Below, piece by piece: positions 1-11,988 of a stretch of 64,000 bases of DNA (positions are counted from its first letter, which is position 1; each line of letters opens with the position of its first letter). This DNA comes from Membranipora membranacea (Eukaryota; Bryozoa; Gymnolaemata; Cheilostomatida; Membraniporidae): positions 12,216,001 through 12,280,000 of the forward strand of contig OU612075.1 in assembly GCA_914767715.1 (NCBI GenBank), read 5' to 3'. Below the pieces are notes generated by a model. It was not told the DNA's origin and did no database searches. It saw only the letters and a program-made list of their open reading frames with translations. Made by a program: the position numbers and the translations under genes.

Positions 1-137
1 AAGATGAATATTGGCCCGCATTTCCTTTAGTCCGCCTATTAGGGAATTCACTTGGACATGTTGAAGTCTCTCAGATGGCTTGCTTTCTTTGTGATTTGCG
101 AGCAAAATTCTATATACTCTTTTGACTTTGACTATTT
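1..137 (-). CDS. Candidate polycystin-like exon running off the left edge
   Basis: Open minus-strand frame from an acceptor CACTGCAG at 138 to the window edge, encoding about 45 residues (begins IVKVKRVYRILLANHKESK). The split codon with the exon at 302-401 is A + AA (Lys). Basic, amphipathic, probably cytosolic. No family motif is visible, so assignment rests on phase and position. Confidence 0.42.
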
Positions 138-3100
138 CTGCAGTGAATTAATATAAAACACATTGTACATAATACTGATAATGTTAAATGCCCTTGGGAA
201 TTGAACTGTATAATGAGATGATCATCAAATCAGATCTTACTAGAGTCGGCCTGTTATGATAGCTAGAGATTATATGTTTTGATCAGAGAAAGGTGATTTA
301 CTTAGACATTTTATGTTGCTGTTATGGGAAGTGCTGTGCTTAGACGGGCTTGCATCACGGAAAAGTGACGGAATATCCCGGTTATTATCATCCAGCTCAT
401 GCTGTTACACAAGCAATGATTGGATGTCAAAATTGATTTTGACCCTTAGAAATAGTTTATACGATTGAACAGCAATGTGTCACAGGTTCATATGTGAGTC
501 ATGGGAAAATCATCAAGGTATGAATAAGTCAAATCCCGGTCCTTAAGGGTGTTCACACTTTTCAAATCAATTTACTTTCAAATTGACATCACACATTTCA
601 GCTTTCCAAGGAAATGATTAAGGTAATGTCAAAGACCAATACGAATATCAACATATCATATACCGTTGGAAAGCTGCTGAGCTACTGAAAATGAATACCT
701 GAACAAAAACTTGATTTGATGACGTTGTGTCATTTTAGGGAGGAAATGAGGCAAAAAACGCTGTTTTTTGTCAATGCAGATGGAGGAGTCAAATTAATTG
801 CAAGAAATTTTAAATCAGGTGGGATGTATACTTAGAGATTGCTTTCATCGTCAAATTTGATTTTCTTTGATATATGACTAGTCTAGAATGACTTTTTACG
901 TCACGCCATACAATGCATCTTCATTTTTCTTGAATTTAACGCAAAAGAATGCCCAAAAACACCTCAAAAATCCCAAAAAATAGCTGTTTTTTGGCATTCT
1001 TACTATAAAATAAACAAAAATTTGACTCAGATCAAGCATTGATTGTAGGGAAATTTTAGTCACTATGAATGATGACTAAAATTCTCCAATAACCAATGCT
1101 TGATCTGACTCAAATTTTTGTTGATTGTGTTTCCAGGTGAGGAGATCGAAAACATATTTTCTAGCATGTAGTGTGCTTATCAACAATATATTTACTCATA
1201 ATTATACTATAAACCAAATATATGTTGCTTACAGTCCTACAGTGTAAATAAACTGAAATGTGAGCTCTGCTGATTTGAATTAGTAATCGCAATTTCTGTA
1301 TTCCTAAACCTTTTCATATGTGATATCATTATAAAAACAAAATCTAGCTGTGAAATATCCATCAGCATTGTCATTTTTAATTGAAAAGTAAAGTAAAGCC
1401 AACTAGCAATAACATTAAAATATTATTGCTGAAACAATATGTTTCACAAAACAGCTGCCGTCCTTCGTTGGCAGTCCATTGTTTATCAGATTATCTAGGT
1501 TCTGAAATTTCTCCTAAATCACCTTATATGAATTTGATGTATATGGCACCAAAGTGAAGCACTACACAGAATTAGAATTTATTGACTTATCAATTTAGAC
1601 AGGGATGGGAGAAAGTGAATTTAACCTAAGTCCTTCTTTAGATATATACAAACCTTAGCCGTTGTTCCTCCACCGGCCCTCCATCCTGTCACTACAGTGA
1701 CTAAGTATGCAAACTTATCATGATCACGATTCTCAGAGAGCAACACAACCTTCAGCTTAAAAAGAAGAAATGAGTATGTCAACATCAAACAAATCATTAG
1801 ATTTTCATGACATTTAGTTTTCATCAAGGAAATCAAAATCTTCAGATGTATGAACTATTTATTAAGTTTCCATTTACCGAAACTTTGAAATGTTACTTGA
1901 AAACAGCATTATCATACAATCAAATGTGTGAAAATTGTATCCTTGGATTTGTATAATTTTTGGTACATTAAGAGTTACCATGCCACAGTATTTACGATTG
2001 TGTATCACAAAGATTGAATTCCAAAATTAGTAAGTGAATATTTGAAATCATTAGTCAGTGGCATTATACTGTGCATAAATCAAGTTCTCAAAACGAATCA
2101 TTGTGACATGATTCTATTTATCCTTGTTGGATAAGAAAAGAGATGTGGATTGAGTGAACTGACACAAGAAAATTGTCTCCTAGAATCAGTGTTCATGTTC
2201 ACAACACTGCAAAATCGGTTCCTATTCAGAGCTTATTCCAAGTATAAATAGATGAAGTGATACCTACATTGTGTAATTACAATTGCATTGAATAAGTTGT
2301 CCACTTATACCATACATTGAATAATCATAGTTGTATAATTTTGCCAGCAATGTGATATAATCAGTGTATAAAGTGGAATAATGAAGGTATAAACATGATT
2401 ATTCAGACTTTTGCCCAGTGTATAATCATTGAATAGGAACTGATTTTGCATAGTACAAAATAAACCACATACAGAACGAAGACGATCTATTGATTGCCTA
2501 CGCAAAGTTCTTGCAGCCTGGTCTTATGGTACTTCATGAGGGGCCAACCAACCAAACCACCAAACAACCAGATGTTGACACACTGCTTATGCAAACAAGT
2601 GTTCTCAGCACATTTGTGTTAAACAAAGCCAACTCTCCTACCCATTTATCAGGGTCCACCATGGATCACCATAATATAACCAATATTAGATATATGATTG
2701 CTGTTCTTTAGCTGACAAGCCTTTGTTGGTTTTTTATTGAAATGTCAAATATACTTAAATCCCATACTTTTATACAAACGGTCTACGAACTCTGACGAGG
2801 CATCATGAGCAAACAGCTTTCAAAACAGTCACTGTAGAAGCCAACACATGGATACAATTATAAATATGTAACATCTTTGATCTAAATAGTGCAATGCACA
2901 CTGCTAAGTACCTCTGTTTGAACCAGTTGGTCCATATGTAATGGAAAAGTTTCTATCTTGGTCAGCCACAGTGATGGCAAATGCTTCATATGGTATTAAG
3001 GAAATAATAACGATCAGCTCAAACCAGTTACTGCTATATGAAGCTTTCCCTGTCATGGTAGCCAACAAAATTGCATCATGCGCTATGAAAATATATGCTT

Positions 3101-6100
3101 GTCGGACGGAATATGTGGTTGACTGATACCTGTGAAATAGGTAACATGACTTGAATATGTCATTCCATGGCACTTAGCCAAACTATGTGATACGATCGGG
3201 GTTGCTCAACATTTGATTTACTCATTGATCCCGATGTTACAAGAGGGAATCCCATCTCATCATCATCTTAATCAGCAGCATCAAAGCCCAGATCATCATC
3301 AACAAAGTAGGAATAAACCACAGGCCGATGCCCATGAGCAAACATGAGTCAATTCAGTATAGCATATGGTCTGGTCACTAAGTCACTGAGTCACTAAGTA
3401 ATCATAACCAGTTTTCTCCCTTTGGTTATCTCACTGATGATCTTTGGAACCTTAATCAGAGTTTCATCTCAGCAATATGGGCGATGACTGAAAAACTGCC
3501 AACTGAGAGAATATAGTTATTGATTCTGTCATGTGGTAAGCCAACCATCAACTTATATTGACGCTGTGTTATTCATGCGCTAATATTTTCAATCTAATTC
3601 AGCCCATTGCCAAAAAAATTATTATTTCTGCTTCAGAAAGAATCTCGTCATGATGGATTTATAAAAGTCTTGAGTATAGAGTTATCAATTCTATGAGAAC
3701 TAAATTCCCTTAAATTCATTTGAACCAAAGGACTTCTAAGTAATGCTCCCCTTACCTTGTTCTCATCCTTTATGCCTTGTCGGTATGCGTAAATAGCCAG
3801 TAAGATGAACACGATCCACATGAATATGCAGAAAGTAACCACAATAGGATTCTCATAGAAGGTGATAAATGGCGTTATATCTGCTGCATCAATCAGATTG
3901 GGAGTTACAAGCACAGCAGCAGTGAAAACTGTCAGGTGATTGCAGATACAATGTACTGTATGTGGTGTTGTCAATGGGCCAACCTACAAATAGTACAAAA
4001 ACCTTCACTTGTAATGCATGCTTCATATGATCCGTATCACCTGTTACCAATTTTAGCAGCAAACTCAATAAATCAATCAATCAACCAAAAATATTATTTG
4101 ACAGATCAATTGGTCAAGTAAGGTCCACTTTTGAACACAGATATAAATTATGCTGAGCCGAATTAATAATTATGATGTACTTATTGTAATTGTAAGTATT
4201 CTCAGATGAAAAGCTACCCATTAAACCAGCAAACATGAAAAAAAAAAGGATAGACAGAGTTAAACTTCAAAAATACCAAACCGATGACATCGACCTATCT
4301 TAGCAATACCTAGCATAATGCTAATTATGAGTTATGCCTGCACAAATCTCCAATTAATTGTATGAAATATACCCTTTTCTTTCTTACTAGTAATTCCTAG
4401 TATATTTATACGATCCAGGCACAAAGTGCATTGCTCTGTGCACATGGTATGGTGAATCAGCCATTTTATAAATATTTTTACATATCATCAATAGGTGGCT
4501 GCCCGTGGAGTTGTGTCACTTTAGACAATGAATCAATGAACTTCATGTATTACCTTTTACAAGATAACAGGTTATGCACTTCTTTCATCTAAGGTGACTT
4601 CATTAGAACACAATCAAAACTAAGAACAAACTGTCAATCAAAAACAATTTCCATGAGACTGACCTCACAGCCGTAGGAGCCCCATGTTGAATCCTCAAGT
4701 AAGAAGTGACATTGAGGCTCAAAGATTGTCATCTGCAACTCATTGAGATTCCCATTTATTTTCAAGTAGTATTTCTGACCTTCTGTTGAGTAGACGCCAT
4801 CAAGAAGAAACCAGGTGTTATTTGAGCAGCCACTGGCATTGCTAAAATACAGACAATAAAAACATTATTATCGACATGATATTATAGATAATTATGTTTT
4901 ATATAGGCAAGTAATTGTCAGTTACGCTTGAATAAACAGCCTTCTTCATCTTCAAAATGACAAGATCTCATGCCTCAAATATTATACTATTGCCAAGAGC
5001 ATTAACTCCCAAAAAAGAAAAGCAAAATTTATTCAGCAATAGAGAGGTAGAATAAATGTTAGACCATGTTGTGTACGGTCAGTTAAGATAGGTTGTTTTA
5101 TACTAAAAAACTGTAACAACTGTTACAGTGAGAGTTTCCCTAGCTTACAACAATCTTATGTGGGTTTTGTTTTTACCAGGGTGGGACTCCTGAGTAAGTT
5201 TGTTTAGTTTGTTGACCACCAGTGAGTTGGTATCGCTTATCAAATTAAATGTGTGAATGCACGACAAGGATTTTGTACAACGTTGACCACGAGTTTGATC
5301 ATAGTTTTAGTATTTTTAGCATTCTGCCTGTTGCAAGCGGTTAAGAAAATGACTTTAATCGCTGATTTAAGTGTTCTATTGATTATGAGCGCTATTATTA
5401 TAATCATGACCATCCTGTCAGTCATTGCTGACCAAGTAGCTACACCTGTATTGAGGTGCAACCCAATGCTGTTAGGGCTATTCATGCTTAAATAGCTCTA
5501 TGCGCAAGATGGTCAATAGCGTTACCACTTTTAGAACACTGCTTTGGTCTAAATAACTACCCAAGCCTGTTACTTAAGGGAGGAGCAAGGCAGATCTTGC
5601 CGAATAGTTTGGTTTGAAGAAAAAATTACGATTCTACAATTGCCTTTCCCTGCTTAGCGCTGATTATCAATCAATCCAAAACCCCAATGCTATTACTGGA
5701 TAAAATAGTACAATGAACGCTAGATTTTCTCATATGCTACTACAGGGGTGACAGAAATAATAATCCACCACTGTGCATGATTGTCAAGTAAATCTGTAAT
5801 GTGAAACTTGAGGGCAAGCCAATATCCAGTACACAGTAACAGAAGAGTATATCAATTTCGATCATTTAATCACACATTCACATTCATGATGAACTATTTC
5901 TAGATTACAGGACCTGATAAGCAATCCCTTATGAGAGTTGGTTATTGCGTTCACCATGAAAAGCTAAGATTAAACAGTGTGAATGGCTGAATAAGGTTGC
6001 CAGCTATGTTGCCCATGATCAAAGTGTCAGTTTGACTTGCTCCTGGTGTAAAAACTTCGTGCCTGGTGAACAGCTACATGTGTCACAATGACAATTGGGC

Positions 6101-7519
6101 CATATTTATAACTCTTGAGCTTTCACGATATTTCTCATGGCGAAGATGGTAGATCCTGATCAGAGATAATTTTTGAATACCTTTAAATAAATATGCGATA
6201 CATATTTGATAAGCAATAGAGGCAAACTCACCCTATTTGCTGGGATACCACAGTTATGGTGCTGGCTTCGTCTGTTCCTTTGGATGTTATTTCTCCATTT
6301 ATACAGCCAGGTGATTGTATAAACAATATGTGGGGACCATCAATGTTGAATTCATACTCAGACTTTTGGACATGAAGCATAACCTGAGAGTAATCTGCTA
6401 GGACAAATAAAACAATGACATTGATGTACTGTTACGATCAACTAACCAACAAATGCATTCTCTCAAAACCTTTGTTAAGCTTATGCGCTTTCCCCCTTGT
6501 GAAATAGAACTGATAGGGAAAGCCTATATGCATTAGGCTTACAGCAGTTGTGTTTTTCTCACACCAAGGGTTAGGCAAAACTCATTTAGCGCCACATATC
6601 ATCGTCTGTAAATGCCTGTGCATCACTCAAGCTATGACAAACACTTTCAATCTCAGAGACTGTTTTCCAAAGTCTAATTCTGCTATATTGTTTGCCTTGT
6701 TTTGGTGATCCCACCCAGATGGGAAGATGATGGAGCTCAGCTGGCTCATTAAGAAAAGATATATCCAGTCCTTACCATCATGAAAGAGTTTAAGTTGTTG
6801 TAAAGTGATATGATAACTGGACAATCAAAGTACGAAGCCGCGGTTTTCTCTATAGCGGTGAGACTCCTCCCTAACTTTCTTGCTGAATTGCAATTGGAAC
6901 TCAAGCTATGCATGCCCTAACATAATGTAATGGTGATGTAAAAGCTTTTTATGCACTGTGATATGAAGAGTAATCTCACCTTCCATTGTAATAGGTAACA
7001 GTAAATGAACCATGAAGTCCTTTAACCTAGTGACCTCTTCATCATACCTCATTGTAACATTGAGTAGAGAATCATTGTTGAGTACCGTGGTAGCCTTCAA
7101 ATTGCACAATATCATGATTTATCCATGTGGGTTTCACTGAGTATGGTGATGACAGAATAGTGGGTTTGGAACATTCTGCGAGTTAGATCATTAAACCTGA
7201 TCAAATATCAGATAAATTGAATCATTCAGAGTCTTGTGGGTGGTTCAAATTAAGGATATTCAACTATCAAAGCAAACTTATCCACAAAGGTTTAGTAAGA
7301 TTTGTGTTTCGACGTGGACACGGAACGGTGTTAGAAAGTCTTCAACTATGTGATCTTCCCAAATCACCACAAGGGTCAAATGATAATATTGGGTGTTTGT
7401 GTACATTAGATGCCTTACCATGAGCTCTGTGTGAGGCGAGAATGCAATTGGTTGGCTCCGAGTTTTGGTGTCCCGATCAGACGAATATGTATAGGAATTG
7501 CCATCATCCAATGAGTGTC
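1..7519 (-). CDS. Polycystin-1-like receptor (REJ/GPS/PLAT family), internal part, minus strand
   Basis: Six exons join in phase on the minus strand: 7519-7419, 7094-6980, 6397-6232, 4841-4664, 3983-3756, 1749-1654. Two further candidate exons follow at 401-302 and 137-1. All but 1749-1654 end in standard GT donors with AG acceptors opposite. Seen: extracellular sequence with several N-x-S/T sites, then a complete GPS motif across exons 4841-4664 and 3983-3756 (Cys, Trp-x5-Gly-Cys, then CICNHLTVF), a hydrophobic helix (PIVVTFCIFMWIVFILLAIY), a basic KDENK stop-transfer segment, and the opening of a PLAT domain (VTVVTGWRAGGGTTAK). This order is that of polycystin-1, PKD1-like and sperm REJ receptors: self-cleaving ectodomain, first helix, cytosolic PLAT. 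The N-terminal exons (PKD repeats, REJ module) were not found above 7,519 and the later helices lie beyond the left edge. The remainder of PLAT was not located. Confidence 0.85.
302..401 (-). CDS. Candidate polycystin-like cytosolic exon
   Basis: Open frame of 100 bp from a TGTAACAG acceptor to a GTAAAT donor. Entered in phase 0, matching the end of the PLAT exon, and left after one base, matching the two bases that open the next candidate exon. The product is polar (ASPSKHSTSHNSN), as expected of a cytosolic loop. Evidence is only splice sites and phase. Confidence 0.4.
402..1653. other. Intron or unresolved gap in the polycystin-like gene
   Basis: No PLAT-like exon is visible here on the minus strand, although about 90 PLAT residues are missing. 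The stretch contains a foldback repeat at 1,015-1,120 and otherwise AT-rich sequence. Confidence 0.6.
1015..1120. repeat. Foldback (hairpin) repeat
   Basis: Two arms of about 48 bp (1,015-1,062 and 1,073-1,120) are near-perfect reverse complements around a 10-nt loop; both arms carry TCAGATCAAGCATTG. The size fits a small foldback MITE or its internal palindrome. No target duplication was recognised. Confidence 0.8.
1654..1749 (-). CDS. Polycystin-like exon: first strands of PLAT domain
   Basis: 96 bp, phase 0 at both ends. The residues DKFAYLVTVVTGWRAGGGTT match the start of the PLAT/LH2 fold in polycystins, where the hallmark is TG-x-R-x(2)-AGTTA. PLAT is the first cytosolic domain after helix 1 and binds lipids and partner proteins. 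The donor is GTTTGT, weaker than the other donors of this gene. About 90 PLAT residues should follow and were not found in 402-1,653. Confidence 0.8.
3756..3983 (-). CDS. Polycystin-like exon: end of GPS motif plus first transmembrane helix
   Basis: 228 bp, phase 0 at both ends; acceptor at 3984-3985 and donor GTAAGG at 3755. It encodes the second half of the GPS site (HCICNHLTVF; the cleavage dipeptide in this family lies between His/Asn-Leu and Thr/Ser), a short PNLID linker as in polycystins, and one hydrophobic helix of about 22 residues followed by charged residues. This exon identifies the gene most clearly. Confidence 0.9.
4664..4841 (-). CDS. Polycystin-like exon: start of GPS motif
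   Basis: 178 bp, entered after two bases of a codon and left in phase 0; donor GTCAGT. It carries the first two GPS cysteines and the conserved Trp (QCHFLLEDSTWGSYGCE), which join in phase to the next exon to give the full four-cysteine motif. N-glycosylation sequons precede it (NAS, NNT), fitting an extracellular location. Confidence 0.88.
6232..6397 (-). CDS. Polycystin-like ectodomain exon
   Basis: 166 bp between a TCCTAG acceptor and a GTGAGT donor. Phase joins to the GPS exon through a split Gly codon (GG + C). It encodes extracellular sequence with alternating hydrophobic residues (EYEFNIDGPHILFIQSPGC) but no motif I can name; its place just before GPS fits the GAIN/REJ-proximal region. 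Confidence 0.75.
6980..7094 (-). CDS. Polycystin-like ectodomain exon
   Basis: 115 bp, entered in phase 0 and left after one base (split Ala codon with the next exon). Donor GTGAGA. The acceptor (TTTGAAG) has a weak pyrimidine tract but is the only AG before an upstream in-frame stop. Encodes a sequence starting ATTVLNNDSLLNVTMRYDEE with an N-x-T site. Confidence 0.68.
7419..7519 (-). CDS. Polycystin-like ectodomain exon, most upstream one found
   Basis: 101 bp with acceptor ACACCAG and donor GTAAGG, leaving in phase 0 into the next exon. Polar, Ser/Thr-rich sequence (SLDDGNSYTYSSDRDTKTR). The exon feeding into it must end after one base of a codon; I did not find it between 7,530 and 9,000. 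Confidence 0.65.
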
Positions 7520-9049
7520 CTGGTGTGTAAAAACATAATTCATGAGAAAATCTTTTACGCCAATGACAAAGAGGTTGTAGCTAACTCTCACACAAACTTT
7601 TTAAAGACACTATCAAGCTAGGCATCGAGCACCCTGATGTTGATGATCTGACTTGCTGAATGAATGCCCATCAGGACATTACCGCACCGTGAAGTACAGA
7701 GGTGATTGGGGATGAGTCTTATTATTGCGACATCTCATCCTCACACTTAACAAATACTATTTCAATTTGAACCCAAGAGACCAAATTTTCTATTTTTTGT
7801 CTTCTTTTAGCACCAATGCCAGTATCTCCAACGAATCACTCAGCTTTTGTCAGTGATTGTAATAAATCCATTAATCCAAATATTGTGTATCATCAAACAA
7901 AGTCAACTTAAATTTCATCTTTACCCGAGGAGAGATAACACAGTTATTGCTTTATAAAATGTGATCAGGTACTTTTATCATTCTCTAATCCATACTGACT
8001 TTTATTCATTTGAGTGCATCTAAATCACAATTGTGAAGGAAACTTTGAAGATGAAGGGCGTAAAAAAGGTATACAAGAAAAATGGTAACTTTCGTTAATA
8101 ATGGTTGATTGATTTACTAAGAATGGCTTTTTCTGCTGCACTCATCATGCGCAATGGGAGTTATAAAAAACAGCAACACTCCAACAGGATAATGATGTAG
8201 CTGTAGCGACAGCTGCTTTCAGACTAAAACTGCTAAATATCAAAGGTTCACCCTGCATTGTCTGCAACAGATGTGGAATGGCTCAAATAACATGATCATA
8301 ACCCCTCCTGCAGTTATAGCGAAGGTTTATCAAATCTGCAATAGTAGTTGCCCGCCCCAGCCTAGCCTGCCCTAGCTTGACGCAAGTAGGCCAAGTCATA
8401 ACAGCACATTTAATGGCTCTCAGGAAAAGTACTCAAACAACTTCATGCTGAATGCATTAAGACAAGTTCAGCAATAACATCTCAATTGCAATGTTGGAAA
8501 ACTTTATCATCGCACTGAAACTTTCCCTCATATATGTTACCCTTATCAGAGTCAAATCTATCCAATACACCCACCCTGCAACTTTTAATGGAATTTCAAA
8601 GTTCCAGTAATGTGTTTGGCATCAGTGCTATAAATTTAGTGAAAACTATTATGCAACCTCTCAAAGTTTCATCAGTGGTTGACTGTCCTTCATTGTAAAG
8701 ACAATAAAGGTCTCCTTGCTAATGTTGAATGATATCGTGTTGTTGCTGGCATAATCATCATTGCAAACGGAAACCTGGAAAGTTTCATCATGGCACCAAA
8801 ATTTTCCCTCAACTGTATAAATTTAACTCAGAAGATATGGGAGTCAAGGAACAGCAATTTTTATTGCGATTGTTGAAAAGTGAGCTTCCAGAATTGGTCG
8901 TCATAATCCCCAATGATGTAAGAGCGAGGATATGAGGTGTCTTGTTTAGCTACCTATCAACATTGACTGCGCTTGATTGACGTCCTAAAGCCGCCTAATA
9001 AAAAAATACTAGTTGTTCACATGCGAGGCATAATTCCAATCAACAACTA
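7520..9049. other. No gene recognised
   Basis: Expected to hold more N-terminal exons of the polycystin-like gene, but I found none whose phase and splice sites fit. No repeat was recognised. Confidence 0.5.
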
Positions 9050-9530
9050 TAATAAAATATGCTGACGACACGGTTCTGTTGGGATATATATCTCAAACAA
9101 CACCAACAAAGTTACAAGAAGAAGCTACCCATCTGGAAAACTGGCGCTTCTAAAGCGACTTGCTCCTCAATGCTAAGAAAACGAATGAGCTAGTATTCAG
9201 CAATGCAAGAGGTGACCCTCCGCTAATAATCAACAATACTAACATCGAAGTTGTCAACTCTTTCAACTATCTCGGTACACCTCTATCCAATAAACTAGAT
9301 TTTACGCTCAATATTGAGAAGACCATAAAAATACTCATAGCAGAACCCATTCGTAGAAAGTGTCATCAGCTTTCATTTAGTGGTGGTCTTCAAACATCTA
9401 AAAGTCAGCAAAAATTGAAGCATCTACTCAGCACAGCAGAATACTTAGCAGGCAGTCAATCTTTTACCGACATCAAGATCTCTATTCGCACAAATTGCAA
9501 GGCAATAACCTGAGAATGGTTGCTGGCAAT
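9050..9530 (+). pseudogene. Non-LTR retrotransposon reverse transcriptase fragment, broken
   Basis: One frame reads the RT catalytic box (KYADDTVLL) followed by a typical LINE palm/thumb stretch (LENWRF, then LLLNAKKTNELVFS, then FNYLGTPLSNKLDF). An in-frame TAA at 9,151-9,153 interrupts it just after ENWRF, and the frame decays after about 9,510. No poly-A tail or target duplication was identified. Dead insertion. Confidence 0.8.
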
Positions 9531-10800
9531 CTGACCTGGTGCTGACATTGAATACGCTCTTATCAGGCTGGTTTCACGCAGTAAAACACAGAACAGAGCT
9601 ACAGTTTAACTGCTTTAGGGCCCACACCATCAGCTATCTCAACACTGTTTTTCGTAAACAGATTTAAAGTGCAATTTGTATATACCATTTTATTCCATGT
9701 CATCTTACAGTACATTCAAGCTGAGCTTTTTTAGAGAATATTTTAAGAGGGCACCCACATAAGCATTTTTATTACTTTCCTTGAGACAGTGCGAAACAAA
9801 CACTTAACAACCCATACACAATAAGTTTAAAAAGATAGAAGAAGAAAAGAGATCTAAGCATAGCCTTTGATGGGTGAAGGATACGCTATTGCGGCATACA
9901 AAGGATTCATGGTTGGTAGTATCATCACAATCAGTTCCTGTACTTTTCTCATTGACTTTATCGCCACCTAGCCTGTGACTCAGTCTAGATGGATTTAACT
10001 TCATTAGCAACGTCATGGAAGCCCATAATATAATTACATACTTGCAAGCGAAATCCTATGAGCAGTGCCCAATGCAATACGGTTGAAACAGTGTTGTATA
10101 CAGGACTGTACCCCTAGCTCACCCTCAAACAGCAGCAGAAGCACAATCAAAGACAGCATTTCAAGAGTTTACATCTGGAGAACAGCTATTATAGGTTAGT
10201 AGAACTTTGCCCGATAGACATAGCAACTTTATTGTTCCATGAGCTAAGCACAATGCAATAAAGTACACTGTGATCCGCAGAATGATACTGAAACAATACA
10301 AAATGGATTGCATGCAGTTTTGCGCAAAGCGATCTTAGTAGCAGTAAACTGTGATCTTTTACACAGTTAAACACAGGTATAGGGCTCCTTCAAATAGGCT
10401 GTCCCTTCAAAAGACATTATGGATTTCCTCTGGTGATTTCTGATGTTCAAACACAAACCTGTTTGAGGGGTAGAGCTAGATATTTGGATAATTGTTCTAT
10501 GTGAACCAAGATAAACTCTGATAAATCTGACATACAAGAGCTCTCCCAGGCACTTTGAGATATCAGTGAACTCATTGAGCTTTAGATTGCATTGCTTAAC
10601 CTTCAACCTCAAGACAGACATGAATTTTCAAACAGAAATTTATATGTATTTTAAATGCATTGGTTTGCAATAGCAACAATAATATAAATATTTAATTAAA
10701 TGTGTCATTTATAAGGTTTCTTGCTTGCTTGTTACTTGGATCACAACTCGAATGCCGATCTGCTTACATGAGTCACATTTTTTTCCACGTTTGGGAAATG
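9531..10800. other. No gene recognised
   Basis: AT-rich sequence upstream of P-loop gene A. A minus-strand ATG frame at 10,367-10,621 has no splice or family support. Confidence 0.5.
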
Positions 10801-10820
10801 TGTCTAACTGTTGTTGACCT

Positions 10821-10858
10821 CAACAAAGTGTGAACAGAATAAGAATATAAAAGAGGAG
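10821..10858 (+). promoter_or_regulatory. Core promoter block of P-loop gene A (TATA)
   Basis: TATAAAAG at 10,846-10,853, 84 bp before the ATG, preceded by CAACAAAGTGTGAACAGAAT. The same block with the same spacing precedes copies B and C, so it is conserved beyond its surroundings. Confidence 0.75.
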
Positions 10859-10929
10859 AATCTCACAGGCAACAGTACAGTTCTTGGAACAATCTCAAAG
10901 ATCAAGTCAAACATTCTACAAAACTTATA

Positions 10930-11988
10930 ATGGAATCTGCAAGACGTATTCTGGTGGTTGGAGCACAAGGCAGTGGCAAGTCATCCTTAATAGCTGAGCT
11001 GACAAAAGTTAAACCAACAAGAAGAGTGAATAAACTTGGAGAATCAACATACAAATCAACAACATGCTCAACATTTATGGGTAAGTAGTTGGAGTTGGAG
11101 CAATTATTCGGAACAGCATTATGCTGTTAATATAGCATACTCCTAAACTTGGTTGTAAATTTTTGATGTAAATATGTTATAACTGTATATTTAATATTCA
11201 ATTCATTTCTTATAGGCAAAACGCGAAAGTTGGAACTGTTGAAAGCGAAAAATGAAGGGATACATTTCATCTACAAAGCTTCAGTAATCCTGGTTGTGTT
11301 TGATAGCAAATCGCTCAAGTCACAGCAAGAGTCCACAAAGATCTTCAAGAACATACAAAACCATCTGGAAAGTGAGTATTAAAATTCACGCAAAAGAAAT
11401 TATTTTGTTGATCAAATAATATTTAGTTTCAAATCAAAAAGAGCTACATAAAATAAGTTGAAGTAAGAATTAGAAAAAAAGTTTCACGCTGAAATCGTTT
11501 AGCTAACCTATAACCATCAAGTTTGTTGGAACACTCCACTGCTCATATATTATCCTCAAGGCATAATATTTAACCCGTTACTTTTTCTCTTTCAAGGAAT
11601 TGAAAAAAGAATACCAATTGTAGCAGTATTCACTAAATGCTTAGAGCGATCTATCATAGAAGACCAATACAGCAGTTTCTCAGAGTTTCTCATTATGCCA
11701 ACGAACGCCGAATCAAAATTGGGACTTGATGCACTTAAACTCACCATGTACAAGCTGGCTTTTCCAGAGCTGACTGGTGTCATTCTCCTTCAACAACTCC
11801 GTAATTCAGTACACAAAATCACAACCACTGCTCTGAAGTCTCTCAACAAAATCAAAGAAGCTCAATCAGAAGAAGCCATCGATATGACAAGCAGCAGAAG
11901 GCGTATGATTTATCGATGTGGGTCATCTCCATCACAATCTTTTGAAGAAGAGGAGAACGATTATGACATGCGCAGGTCGAGTCTATAA
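10930..11988 (+). CDS. Atypical Ras-like P-loop protein, paralogue A (3 exons, 232 aa)
   Basis: Exons 10930-11080, 11216-11371, 11597-11988; donors GTAAGT and GTGAGT, acceptors TTATAG and TTCAAG, phases 1 and 1. Start ATG lies in a context shared by all three copies. Seen: a Walker A/G1 loop (GAQGSGKSS, residues 11-19), a hydrophobic strand then FDSKS resembling the strand after switch II in Ras/Rab proteins, and IPIVAVFTKC, which sits where N/TKxD (G4) is expected but lacks the Asp. The G3 position (expected DxxG) reads KNEG. A C-terminal extension of about 90 residues contains acidic and basic runs and ends MRRSSL; no CAAX box. Family inference: nucleotide-binding switch of unknown role, probably with altered base specificity or hydrolysis. 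The most diverged of the three copies; not recognised as a named family. Confidence 0.8.

Noticed and set aside
2904-3173. 89-codon minus-strand frame and overlapping plus-strand frame
   Set aside because: Lies within the 2-kb intron between GPS/helix 1 and PLAT exons; those two exons connect directly in phase and the frame has no family feature.
5240-5495. Open frames on both strands, one very hydrophobic, inside a polycystin-like intron
   Set aside because: No splice sites in phase with the neighbouring exons, which already join to each other perfectly; hydrophobicity follows from T-rich sequence.
7801-7960. Plus-strand acceptor (TTCTTTTAG) followed by about 48 open codons
   Set aside because: No donor or partner exon, opposite strand to the local gene, and no recognisable motif.
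10367-10621. 84-codon minus-strand ATG frame
   Set aside because: Plausible composition but no splice sites, neighbours or motif; chance cannot be excluded.
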